Shown: one piece after another, positions 1-9,551 of the stretch
How the letters are laid out: every line of letters begins with the position of its first letter
How positions within the stretch are numbered: the first letter of the stretch is position 1
Origin: Saccoglossus kowalevskii
Taxonomy: Eukaryota; Hemichordata; Enteropneusta; Harrimaniidae
DNA: 34,284 bases
Assembly: GCF_000003605.2 (NCBI RefSeq)
Contig: NW_003128862.1
Span: 947,695-981,978 of the forward strand
Direction: 5' to 3'
The notes under the pieces: generated by a model
Databases searched by the model: none
Told to the model about the DNA's origin: nothing
What the model saw: only the letters and a program-made list of their open reading frames with translations
Program-made: the position numbers and the translations under genes

Positions 1-825
1 AAATATGGTTACCATAAAAACATCAAATTACAAATATCATATTTCAGGTTGTTATAGAAACATCAATTTCGAAATGTTTCATTCATAACTCAAAACGTTA
101 TTGATTTTTTTAGAAGGTGAACCAATCGATTACATTGTCAAAGACTTGTTGGTCTGATGCAATGGAAACGGCAATAACGGGAATGATCAAATATTTACCC
201 CGAAACAAAAAGTTATAAATCAGTGAGGGGTTGTAAGGTTTGGATTTCGGTGCCATGGAAACATTTTTTTCAATGATTATTCGTTGCCAAGATTCGATTT
301 TTGGTTATGTTTGCCGACAAAACAGCTTTAAAACAACAAGTATATGCATATTGGTCTGCTTCTGATTCTCAGAACATCGCTCTCCATATAGTAGAAGGGT
401 CGCTGGTTTCGAGTTGCACGTGGTATTTATTGCGTTTGGTTCAGTATCACCAGCCCGTCACTGCCTCGTTTTGACCCCAAAAAATAAACTTTGCCTAGAA
501 GTGATGCGATATATAACTAAAAGAGACTCGACTCATAGATGGTATGGCGCATACAGAAAACAATAATCTACTCGGTATATCTTTTCTCTATGTTTTATAG
601 GTATCTATAGACTGTCGACAATCCTCGGGCCTAATGTAATTGTGTATCCTAGACATTCAAACGGGGAAGGTGTTAGATGGGAAATGTGAAGCATTTCACA
701 GGAGGGACTTTAGTCCCGAGAGACTGTTTATGTCTGCAGGTTCTAGTTGATATGAATAATTCATAAGTTGGCGATGACGTCACAAAATAAAATATATTAA
801 CATAATATATGCAAATATATTCTAA
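1..825. other. Left edge, no gene recognised
   Basis: The DNA is AT-rich with no convincing exon. It holds the tRNA-SINE-like stretch at about 355-500. The segment at 239-262 resembles, on the other strand, a motif (GCCGAAATCCAAA) of the repeat copies at 5112 and 9394. Confidence 0.5.
355..500 (+). repeat. Possible tRNA-derived SINE remnant
   Basis: The sequence CATCGCTCTCCATA followed by GGTCGCTGGTTTCGAGTTGC at 399-417 looks like the anticodon arm and T-arm (B box, consensus GGTTCGANTCC, here with one extra T) of a tRNA-like SINE head. It is followed by a non-tRNA body ending near an A-rich stretch (ACCCCAAAAAATAAA). No clear A box was found, so this is a remnant at best. Confidence 0.3.
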
Positions 826-1397
826 ATGGGCGTACCTCCTGAATGCGTTGGTTTTCACCTTACGAGCACAGTGAATACAGTCACTCAAACCAAAATAACA
901 AAGAAAGCTATTATATCGCCGATAACCAAGGAAACAACGTGCATTGTTTGTGGCAGTCAAATTGGAAATATAGAAAACCGGAGGAGACTGTTTCGCGGGA
1001 CCAACAAAACTACTACATGCGAAGAAATCGAAGTTGTTGTGGCAGAGACGATGAGTTCAGGAACCAATTTCAACAAAATAAGCGACAGTTATTAGAAAGA
1101 TCGCAGGCAATTTCCTCTAAGAGAATGTCATCTGAAAGTGGGGGATCCCTGGTTTCGAAACAAGTTCTTTTTGGCAAGACGAATGTCAACACTATCCCCG
1201 GAAGTAATGCGACCTCACATGTTTCGAAGATCAGTGGTACTTTTGGAAATGCAAAGACTCAAAGCAGTGCATTCGTCAAGATTTGTTTTCTGTCATCATA
1301 TCAAAAACTGCTGTGGAAAGTGCCGCGATCACGTATAGTACAGTCAAAACAAACTTCGCGTAAGTTGTGGGCTATCCTATTAGCCAGCGACCCCTGA
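826..1397 (+). pseudogene. Possible frameshifted zinc-finger-like coding piece
   Basis: Two overlapping plus-strand frames are open here. The first (826-1095) starts with ATG just after an in-frame TAA. It contains TTCIVCGSQIGNIENRRRLF, then a conserved-looking helix TTTCEEIEVVVAETMS and NKISDSY. A C-x2-C pair followed by R-R-x-L-F and a later Cys resembles ZAD-like or other C4 zinc-binding modules of invertebrate proteins. The second frame (843-1397) looks natural downstream of about 1080: QLLERSQAISSKRMSSE, then a Ser/Thr-rich linker. The most economical reading is one old coding exon with a frame change near 1080-1100, either a pseudogene or a sequence error. No splice sites were pinned down, the family is a guess, and chance remains possible. 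Confidence 0.3.
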
Positions 1398-2590
1398 CCC
1401 TTTTCACGATTGACAGTCATTAGTATGTACTTTGAACAGTAAATTGTTAACGTGTAATTAATAATCTGTAGGGAAATAAAATTTCGATCGAAATAAATGC
1501 AAAAATGTCTTTAAAATTATATTTGCCCATAAATGTTTCATATAGTATCAACCACTACAATATCCATGTCCCAGGCGGATTAGAAACTTACAGCCGGGGA
1601 AAAGAAAAACTATGAGAATGAATTTATTCTTAGTCTACTAACCACAAAAAATAGATAATACAAAACTTACCACCATGAATATTGTTATAGAAAATATGAG
1701 ATGAAGTTGGACGAATACATACATTTATTCAGTATTCCCCTGTATGCCATACAATATTAGTGTATATTTTCTGGTTTATTCCCTCCTAATGAATCACATT
1801 CCAAGTACAACATATGTTAATCATACAATGTTTGTCGGTTTGGCAATGTTCTCTCAATATAGACATATACATGTCATACGTTCACACAGCAGGAACGCTA
1901 CACACGTCTATGTGAATTTTTATGACGATTGTAATGTAAAAATATAACATCATATTCATACAACATACGTAAGGTAAGGTAGTAGTAAGGTATTTAAAAT
2001 TACCTTGACTAAAGTATTTGTGCGCTATTTCGCCATGTTCTACACTTTGAAGGCGACTGCGACCGTTATTACAATTTACGTCACAACATACCCTTGATAT
2101 TTAATGCGTGTTGTATGGCTAATAAAAGACTAACCCACAATGCATCGTGACGGCGTTGTAAGATTGGGCGTTATTCACGTCCAGTTGCTAATATATAAAC
2201 GCAATAAATACGCGTGTTTACTTCCTCAAGCACGAGAATTAAACACAATTTCATCTGATTATAAGAATGTTTTTAATTGGTTCATGAATAGGTTATTTGT
2301 ATTCGTTCAGGTTAAAATCAGTGCGTATGAATATGCTTCGTGGCAGGGTGATATCACCTAATCTCATAAGCTGATTCCATGCAACAAAAAAAGAATGAGA
2401 GTGAACAAAAAGTGAACTGTGATCTATAAAATCATGTATTTTGCTAGTTGATAATGCCATTACTAAAAAAAGTATCAAGCGTAAAGCACACATATAACAG
2501 GTGTAACTTAGAGTCAGACGAACTGAATTAAATTTGTTAAGGCGGTTGGCGTACTGTGTAGCGGGAAATTTCAGGGCAGCTCCGCCCGCC
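1398..2590. other. Intergenic, no gene recognised
   Basis: AT-rich DNA with scattered short ORFs of no recognisable content. A short GTAAGGTA repetition lies near 1970-1992. Nothing else can be supported. Confidence 0.6.
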
Positions 2591-2591
2591 A

Positions 2592-2797
2592 TGAGTAATT
2601 TCGTTCGTGTAAACAAACAATATGTATATTACAAACGTTGCATACGTTACATAGGTCCGAAATCAAACGTGACGCTGTGCGCTGACTATGGTATTTTTGG
2701 ATACACAGGGCCAAGTGAACGATACTAATTGATTGATTACGTAAGGTATTTCGTGACTGCTTCAAATATGGCTATTGTCACTAATCCTGAGACAAAG
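2592..2797. repeat. Direct duplication, copy 1
   Basis: The segment from AAACAAACAATATG, through ACATAGGTCCGAAAT, to GATTGATTACGTAAGG, CAAATATGGCTAT and CTGAGACAAA recurs about 246 bp downstream with substitutions and a deletion of about 40 bp in the other copy. It belongs to no family I recognise. Confidence 0.75.
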
Positions 2798-2875
2798 TAT
2801 ATACGTAGCCATAATAAACTCTTTTCTCCACGTCTAGATCACGCACGTGCATAGGTGCAAGGTATAATACCCGAA

Positions 2876-3044
2876 ATGAGTAATAAACAATGTACATTAC
2901 AAGCATTGTATACGTTGCATAGATCCGAAATAGCATTTGTAGGTACACAGCGTCCATCGAATGATACTGATTGATTGATTGATTACGTAAGGCATTTCCT
3001 GACTGCTTTAAATATGGCTATCGTCAGTAATTCTGAGACAAATT
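2876..3044. repeat. Direct duplication, copy 2
   Basis: This is the second, shorter copy of the segment at 2592-2797. The best-preserved part is 2977-3040 (GATTGATTACGTAAGGC, AAATATGGCTATCGTCA, CTGAGACAAA). Order and strand match copy 1, so it is a tandem-type segmental duplication. Confidence 0.75.
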
Positions 3045-3287
3045 CTATAAGTTGTCTCGAGAACGGAAAGCCAACTATTCCACGTCTGAATAGAATCTGT
3101 GAATATGGATATTTACAAGTGCCAAAACAAATCGGAATATTAATAACTAATATTAACAAGTAACATGTAGAATGCTGTGTGGGTAATATTTTTATATTGA
3201 TTTCTGTTGCATTTGTAGCAAATAGTTACAAAACATTGAGAAATATACAGGATTCGTGATACATCTCAGCTGGCTACAAATACACAG

Positions 3288-3389
3288 TTAAAGCCTACCT
3301 AACCGGTGCTTACACCAGGATTTAGTTACAGCACCTGGACGGTCTGTGGTGACAGCTTTATGTTCCGAGTATTCGCACGAAATTGACAT
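3288..3389 (-). other. Short ORF faintly resembling an Ig V-type strand pair
   Basis: A 33-codon minus-strand ORF with its own ATG reads MSISCEYSEH at the start and TKSWCKHRLGRL at the end. S-x-S-C-x-Y followed by K-S-W-C-K recalls the B and C strands of PIGR/CD300-type Ig domains. It is very short and has no visible splice sites. Chance similarity is the more likely explanation. Confidence 0.12.
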
Positions 3390-3791
3390 TACAATAAAAA
3401 ATATAAGACTGGCACTCCCATGCAACTAATAGCAAGTGAAATTTCTGGGTTTGAAACATAGATTTGAAGTAACTGATGTAGGCAATGAATAGCTTGGCAT
3501 AAAGACGAGGTAATTTATTTAATCAGTGCTGAAGTATAGGCTGAAATTATAATTACGTTCGTTCAATTTCTCCTGAAGTCAAATACAATACACAAGTGAA
3601 AGGATGTTTTGGGGGTGGAGTGTATATGGAGGAGTGGGAGCGAGTGTCATATGATTTGTTCATTTCCAATTCTCATGAAGTCACATAGAATTTCACTTAA
3701 TTTATTTTCTCTGAAAGATTTTCAAGCATTACGTGTGGGTCTGATTTTCACTGTGCTGTGTCAAGTCTCAATAGAGTAGGAGGTAAATAGC

Positions 3792-4347
3792 ATTTTCACT
3801 GGAATTTATTTTAGCGGAAAAACCTTTTCAGTAAAAATGAAGTATTTCACATTATTACATATGTACTGCAGTTTATTTTAATCCGTCCCTGAAATAAAAA
3901 ACGGTATTTCCACACCCCATATGCAAATGAGGTCTGAGAGCAAACAAAGTTGTCCGAAACATATCAGAAATAAACAATATTTAGAAGTACGATATTTTAC
4001 CCTTGGGTACATGCATATACTTGCTGAGTGAAATGAAATTTGAACAACAGTAGTGGTATTTTTAGGCAGTCACTTGCTGTGGAATACTTTATTTTCGCTT
4101 GGAATTAATTTTCGCTGAAAGAATGATTCAGTGAAATTAAATCCAGTGAATATCCTTTTTTTTCCTATATTTTACATTCAACTCGTCAAAAATCAGTTAA
4201 AATCAATTCTAAAACACCCCAAAAATCTTTTTAGCGAAAATGTATTCCAGCTAAATTAAAATATTTCACAGTTTTTTGACTAAAAGTAATTTGCATAACA
4301 CCCATGCAATAATGTTTTCGGTATTTTCACGATCGATATGCAAATGA
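3792..4347. repeat. Two diverged copies of a repeat block
   Basis: The same order of motifs occurs twice. The first copy has CACTGGAATTTATTTTAGCG (3798), TATTTCAC (3843), CGGTATTTCCAC (3902) and ATATGCAAATGA (3919). The second has CGCTTGGAATTAATTTTCGC (4096), TCCAGCTAAATTAAA with TATTTCAC (4246-4268), CGGTATTTTCAC (4319) and ATATGCAAATGA (4336). This suggests an old duplicated dispersed repeat; sequences of this flavour are common in molluscan and other marine invertebrate DNA. No ends were defined. Confidence 0.5.
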
Positions 4348-6474
4348 ACATGGTATTTCCATTGGCAACTGAACGAACTATTTTTATTTTGTAAACAAAT
4401 TTTCGTCTGCTATTTTTATCCGGTTCAAATCGTTCAGCAACATTTTTGGTATATCAAGTGTACACCACATGGAATACTACGGTTGGGAGAACTTGATGTA
4501 TGTTGACCACCTGGAAACTGAAGGGCTCTTGGAAGATCCAAATCAAATCTCGCATTAGTTACAGTAGCAGAATACCACAGAAATATCAGACGAAACATGA
4601 AAACACTACATGATATTGTATTTCAGCTTGAACCCTCTCTATTGCAACTCCAGGAATTACCCCCATATGTACATCCATTTTCCACCTTGGTATCACCCAT
4701 TCCTGACAAAAAAAACTCTTAATACCACGCTGAAGCATTTGGTAATAAAATCAATACCACAGCAACTCTTAACAATATTTAATTCAAATGTAATAATGAT
4801 ACAATTAATGAAACGTGTCAGGGCATGTATATCAACATGTTGGTCAATAAAAATGATTTGACCTTGTCTAGATATTAGACATACTGGAATAAAAATAATA
4901 ATGCTATAAGCTGTACAAACGTAACCATGTTTTCATTACTTTACATCGTTTATACGAAAATGAATCGAGTAAACAGAACAATTATGCACAATGAATACTG
5001 TTTAGAGATAGTATATGAAGTGCTTTCAGAAAACATTATACAATCAGAAAATAAAAACTGGTTATTAAAAAATAGTATATTCGTTGAATTTACATGTCGA
5101 CTTAAAATGGTTAATAACCTGATTATTATACATCTTTTCCTTCCAAGGATACATCATGGACATGCCGAAATCCAAAGAGTCCGGGAAAACCATGGTGACA
5201 GCCATGTTTGTTTTTGTTATTAGAGGATGCATATGCGCTTAATCATTCCATATTTGGAATTCGCATTTCCTAATCTGGTAAGATGAAATGTCCCGTAAAA
5301 TTGAATTTAAGATTACACTTTAAACGTCGATAATTCTACGATATGCCCAGAATAACGCCATTGAACACATTTTGGATCTTGCTCGTATGATCATTGTTCC
5401 CCAATTACGTCCGAATAAAATTATCGTATCTGTTATTTATACGCTGTGAGTCTGGGTACACATGTAAGGCATCAAATATCAACGCTGCATATTTACTATG
5501 TATTTTACCATAATGCCCTATTGCAATTTCACTCACGGCAGACAGTGAGCAACAAACGTTCTCACAATTAGCACGTAACGAAACGACCAAGCTTTTCTGA
5601 TCTTATTAGTAAATTTTCAAATACATAGTCATGGGCACATAATAATCGTTAAATGCCGCAAAAAACACACAGTATGTATGAGCTACAGTAAACAAATGGA
5701 AGACATAGTTAAAGTACAAGAATATACACATTTGAAACGCATACTACAAAAATCGAAATAATATCAGCTACTGCGTAAATAAAAAAATACTGCTAAATAA
5801 AACACCAAGTCAGCATATGTAAAATTTTAATATGGGATGTACGAAATTTTCCGCTTGATATCCTGCAATAAGTATTTAATAAAAAAATAATAATAACATA
5901 TGCAGTGTACATGATACAACATTTTTTTGCAAGACTTAAAAGTCAACGTTAGCCATGTTTTGATAAAAGGCACTACAATTTGAAATTATGACCAACATAA
6001 AGTATTCACGACGAGACCTTACAAGTGATATTTTAACGATCTATCTATGGTCACTGTGCTACTCTGTGAAGCCCACAATATAACCAATTTATATTAGTGC
6101 ACTGGGAGATAAATGTTGCGCGTCTTTAAGCGTCGTGTTTGCGATAGAGGTCAATATATTTTTCGTGCTTGTTGACACGCTTGTTTGCTGCCCGGAGCAA
6201 AGTATATGTTACATGTTTAACTCAGGCATTAGTGTCATTCAATACTCTACTATTTAAAAACAAATGAGAAGACTCCTTTCTAATGGTTAATAACCCGCAC
6301 CAAATAACACGTAAATTATATTAGTCCTTCTTACTATTACCTACAAATATAGTTTAAAATATACATCCCGTCGTGTACCATCCATCATATTTGGCCGAAA
6401 GTAACAAAGAATTTCAGTTTACCATGAAACAATTGTAATTTTGGTGAGTTTGTAGCCATGTGTCATTTGCTTGC
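4348..6474. other. Region downstream of the receptor, no gene recognised
   Basis: AT-rich DNA beyond the 3' end of the receptor gene. Apart from the dispersed repeat at 5112-5301 I see no supported element. ORFs at 4610-4861, 4927-5223 and 5405-5590 have no domain features and biased, low-complexity composition. Confidence 0.6.
5112..5301. repeat. Dispersed repeat family 1, copy 1
   Basis: This copy shares TAATAACCT, ATTATTATACATCTTTTCC, ATCATGGACATGCCGAAATC and an end resembling GGTAAGATGAAATGTCCCG with the segment at 9394-9551 in the same order and strand. It carries an extra stretch (CAAGGATACA) and other differences. Confidence 0.75.
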
Positions 6475-6480
6475 TTTATT
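6475..6480 (-). terminator. Candidate poly(A) signal for tail B
   Basis: AATAAA occurs on the minus strand 41 nt past the tail B stop codon. The hexamer and its placement fit a short 3' UTR, but cleavage there is not shown. Confidence 0.45.
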
Positions 6481-6521
6481 TTCTTCCGCAAAAAAACAAA
6501 GATCAATAAAATTGTTATGGT

Positions 6522-6708
6522 TCAAAGCGTGTTCTCCAGTTCGTCGACCGTTGTTGTCATGTCTGATCCGTTTCTCATCAACTTCATGCCCTGGCTGGTG
6601 CTATACGTGCCGCTCAGAGTTGTTGGTCGTTGAGAATCGACCCGTTCACCTGGCGCCCATTTAAAACACGGCAGCCACCGAAGGGCCTTCCTGAAGCCGC
6701 GCCGGAAT
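6522..6708 (-). CDS. TACR: Tachykinin-type receptor, alternative terminal exon B (distal C-tail)
   Basis: The exon follows a strong acceptor (TTTATTCTCTTACAG). Its first A completes codon 338 as AGA, giving the canonical N-D-R-F-R. It then encodes 61 residues and a TGA at 6524-6522, for a 399-residue receptor. It opens FRRGFRKALRWLPC, with the same W-L-P-C position as tail A and nine of the first 14 residues identical to it. The remainder differs: 13 Ser/Thr in 61 residues, including TTLSGTYSTS and SDMTTT, and an acidic end (VDELENTL). Such Ser/Thr clusters are typical GRK and arrestin sites in this family. Codons are more GC-rich than in tail A. It matches the family consensus better and is probably the ancestral tail. 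Confidence 0.9.
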
Positions 6709-8359
6709 CTGTAAGAGAATAAATGTATATCACTTATTCGAGTACTTACTGAACACATTGCTGTCATGTCACATATCATTTTTGATTTCGACATTTTGAC
6801 TAAGTAAGTCATCATATCCGCCATGTTGTCAGAGTACGCCATTAATCACAACTTGATTGTTAACTTTTTACGTTTGTATTGGGAAATAATTAGAAAAGTA
6901 TAGCAACTTGTATTACAAGGTGATAACGTGTGCGTTGTAGAACGACGACATGTGCCTTTTTGTTTTTGTTAGTCTGTGAAGTGGTTAGTCTTCGTCCCAT
7001 GCTGTTTTTTTTCCCAAGTGCACTTGCGTGTATTGCGTGGTGTTCTAGATTAGTGTGACATCGTTCAATGCCGTATCCGTGTCCAAGAATATTCTCATTT
7101 CGCGTACCTAAGCTTCTGCGATGCTATTGGTCAGAGTGCGTAGTACTCAACAGCGAAATAGAATTCTCGTCTTATATCACCGTACACGAATATGAACATT
7201 TTATACGTTGTTTCTTAGTTATATAGATGTTGTAAACTTGGTGACCTGGTCACGTGCACGGCATGTGATTACAGGAAATGATGGGCATTTCGGATTGGCT
7301 GCAGCACACTAAGTGCGCATGTGAACATTGTGCATGCTGTAAGGAATGTGCAGCCACATAATGGACTCATAGTAATACATTGAACCATTATATCTCGTAC
7401 TGAATAATATCGCCAAAGATTGCGCCATTTTAATCAAATGTAAAATGCTTAATGAAAATGATTCGTTGTAAATTAACTTATTGATTATTGATCACTAAGT
7501 CAGATTTATCTGTGTTCTCGAAAAAGCAATTTTCAACCTCAGAGACGCCATCAACGACGGTATAATAAATAATCTAAATCATGCTGGGATTAGCCGCTAG
7601 TGACGCAATAATGAAATTTACGCCACATTCGCTCGCTCAACTGTCTACATGAATAAATGGTTGTGTTTGCGCCATCAACGGCCTGAGGTCTGGAGACATA
7701 GGTGATCATGCATGCATTACAAGTACACAATGTACTAAAACGAGTCCAGAAGTATAAGCCGGATTCTAATCGGTTGGTTGGATGCGCAAACATTGGGGAT
7801 TTATATTTCACATGCAATGGTCTCAGGCCAAAAACGTGCATTTAATATTTTACAAGAAAACTAGTAAATAAAGATGCTGAAAAGTGATGTGGAAACAGGA
7901 AAAGACGATTCAAGAAAGTTAGGTAAAATAGATATAATAATTTATTCAAATTAGTGTAAAATCAACTTGGAATCAAATTGAAATATTACAGTACGCAACT
8001 CGTATGTTAGAAATGGGGCAAATCGTCTTAGCAAAATGGAAAATAACTTACACACACTAAACAACATAGAAAAATGTGTTAATACTATATATGTATTGCA
8101 TATGCAAATAAATGAATGCAAGTCGTGCAAGGAAATTTAATGTTAAGGAGTGTGATTCATGAAAGAAATGTGATAAACATATATACTATCTTATGCGAAC
8201 TAATTTCGTCACGTGACAATTTAAAAGGCGTGCACCCCATTGGATCTACTTTCAAGAAGCTATTTCATTAATGCCCAAATAATTCACAAATGAGCAGACA
8301 ATTGGTTAGTAAATAACATTTCAGATACAGACCTAAAACCTCGTTGCTCTACATGGTGT

Positions 8360-8365
8360 TTTAAT
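8360..8365 (-). terminator. Candidate poly(A) signal for tail A
   Basis: ATTAAA lies about 97 nt past the tail A stop codon on the minus strand. It is the nearest canonical-type hexamer; the next AATAAA is near 7946. No cleavage evidence is available. Confidence 0.35.
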
Positions 8366-8461
8366 GTAATGCTTTCAAAAAATGATCATGCAATGTATTT
8401 ACATTACATAAGGGGGCATAACACGTGGGACAAAACAACCAACCAGAAACGAGCTTTGCTT

Positions 8462-8618
8462 TCACACTCGTGACGTCATCTTACTTCTGATCGCAGCCAC
8501 GTCATGTACTCGGCATTTGTATGTAACTTTCGTGTATCCCAACGATTTGTTCCATTCGTTCGAGGTATAGTGTACACACGGAAGCCACTGGAAAACTTTC
8601 TTGAATCCTGTTCTAAAG
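8462..8618 (-). CDS. TACR: Tachykinin-type receptor, alternative terminal exon A (proximal C-tail)
   Basis: The first base completes codon 338 as AGC (Ser), followed by 51 residues and a TGA at 8464-8462, giving a 389-residue receptor. It opens FRTGFKKVFQWLPC, the helix-8 segment with a candidate palmitoylated Cys at 352. The rest of the tail is basic (about ten Lys/Arg) with nine Ser/Thr, and it ends M-T-S-R-V. Ser at -2 and Val at 0 fit a class I PDZ ligand. Ser-338 replaces the Arg usual in the N-D-R-F-R motif. The acceptor is TTCATTTATAG. An internal GTAAGA at 8484 could act as a donor, but joining it to tail B would shift the frame, so a terminal exon is preferred. The function of this tail is inferred. 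Confidence 0.82.
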
Positions 8619-8980
8619 CTATAAATGAATGGAGTGAAGCCTTGAAATGGTGACAGTATATTATAAAGACAGAGCTGTCTACTGTAAGAAGTAGGGATTT
8701 AGACATAGTAATGACGGAAATCTCACCGGAAACACGGCCAACATTGACTGTCCTGGGCAAGAATAAAGCTATTGTATGAAAAACTGACTTCCTCTTGGAC
8801 CAATACAAGTCTTTCAATGTATTCTGAGTTTGTCCAAGTAGGATGTTCATTGTATAGTAGCCGTTAATTTCGTCGATAATCTCCACAACCTGTCGCAATT
8901 AAACCTTCCGACACATAACGTTTATATACTAAAGGCAACGACTTACCAGAAGAAATATGATGTAGGAGAAGACGACTTAC
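8619..8980 (-). other. Receptor intron 3 leading to tail A (intron 3 leading to tail B is 6709-8980)
   Basis: The short form of intron 3 is 362 nt and ends at CATTTATAG, before tail A. The long form is 2,272 nt, skips tail A, and ends at TTTATTCTCTTACAG, before tail B. The tail B acceptor has the better pyrimidine tract. A long open frame at 8476-8898 crosses this intron and tail A, but in the wrong frame, and is not coding. Confidence 0.85.
8941..8946 (-). promoter_or_regulatory. Second GTAAGT splice donor 34 nt past exon 3
   Basis: On the minus strand a second GTAAGTCGT occurs at 8946, 34 nt beyond the main exon 3 donor at 8980. Use of this donor would retain an in-frame TAA directly after Arg-338, so it would yield the tail-less receptor even from a spliced message. 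Its use is inferred; only the motif is seen. Confidence 0.35.
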
Positions 8981-9180
8981 CTATCGTTCAGCCAACAGTA
9001 GATGAACGGATTGTACATTGAATTGCTCATTCCCAACCAAAACACAGCCATGTAAATCTCGCGGGCATTAGGATGACTGTACAGTACATCGCTGTAGCTT
9101 CGTCCCAGTAAGAAGTAAATATGAACCGGAAGCCAGCAGATTGCAAAGATAACAACCACTAGAATCATCATTTTCACCAC
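8981..9180 (-). CDS. TACR: Tachykinin-type receptor, exon 3 (TM6, TM7)
   Basis: This 200-nt exon follows the acceptor GCAAACAG and begins GTG GTG, so the true residues are V272-V273 and no start codon is needed. It encodes residues 272-337 plus two bases of codon 338. TM6 contains the CWLP toggle-switch motif (286-289). TM7 contains FWLGMSNSMYNPFIYCW with NPxxY at 328-332. It closes with L-N-D and the split codon AG|N, where helix 8 begins. The donor is GATAG|GTAAGT. Both downstream terminal exons start with a single base that completes this codon. If the intron is kept, the frame reads AGG TAA and ends at once. Vertebrate TACR exon 4 is about 197 nt and covers the same region. Confidence 0.95.
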
Positions 9181-9297
9181 CTGTTTGCAAAACGGTTAAA
9201 CGTCATATATTGTACATTATGATTTTTGGTCACACGTATCGATGTGTGTTGCAACGACGAATACTTATATTTGGATCAAATACATATTATTTTTAGA

Positions 9298-9399
9298 TTA
9301 TTACGAGGATACCTCAAAGTATGCACGAAGACAGTACAACAGGAGTATCGACTGACACGCAGATGCGACAGTGTACTGTTTGAGGTATCCTCGTAATAA
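9298..9399. repeat. Perfect 21-bp inverted repeat with 60-bp loop
   Basis: The left arm 9298-9318 (TTATTACGAGGATACCTCAAA) is the exact reverse complement of the right arm 9379-9399. The loop of 60 bases contains ACAGTACA and CAGTGTACTG, extending imperfect pairing. It lies in intron 2, about 115 nt before exon 3, and its right arm overlaps the start of repeat family 1 copy 2. A small hairpin MITE or one terminus of a larger element are both possible. Confidence 0.8.
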
Positions 9400-9551
9400 C
9401 CTTATTATTATACATCTTTTCCGTCCATCATGGAAATGCCGAAATCCAAACTGTTTAAAACAGAATCAGAGAACTTCTTTGTGTAGAATCCGGTCAAACC
9501 CTGGTGGCATTTTCTGATATGGTAGGATGAAAATACCCCGTAAAATACCGT
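9394..9551. repeat. Dispersed repeat family 1, copy 2 (receptor intron 2)
   Basis: This copy shares TAATAACC, ATTATTATACATCTTTTCC, ATGGAAATGCCGAAATCC and GGTAGGATGAAAATACCCCG with the copy at 5112-5301. Just beyond its end, 9563-9577 (AGATGTATAATATTA) is an imperfect inverted match to the ATTATTATACATCT start, which would suit short terminal inverted repeats of a MITE-like element. Confidence 0.7.

Noticed and set aside
4370-4558. Plus-strand open frame ending MEYYGWENLMYVDHLETEGL
   Set aside because: Natural-looking composition, but short, with no splice sites or family match that I can name.
6522-6842. 106-codon minus-strand ORF as an independent gene
   Set aside because: Only the part after the acceptor at 6709 is coding (tail B). 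The upstream part is intron that happens to stay open.
8476-8898. 140-codon minus-strand ORF overlapping tail A
   Set aside because: It is in a different frame from the receptor. The frame set by the exon 3 junction gives the W-L-P-C tail; this ORF is a shadow.
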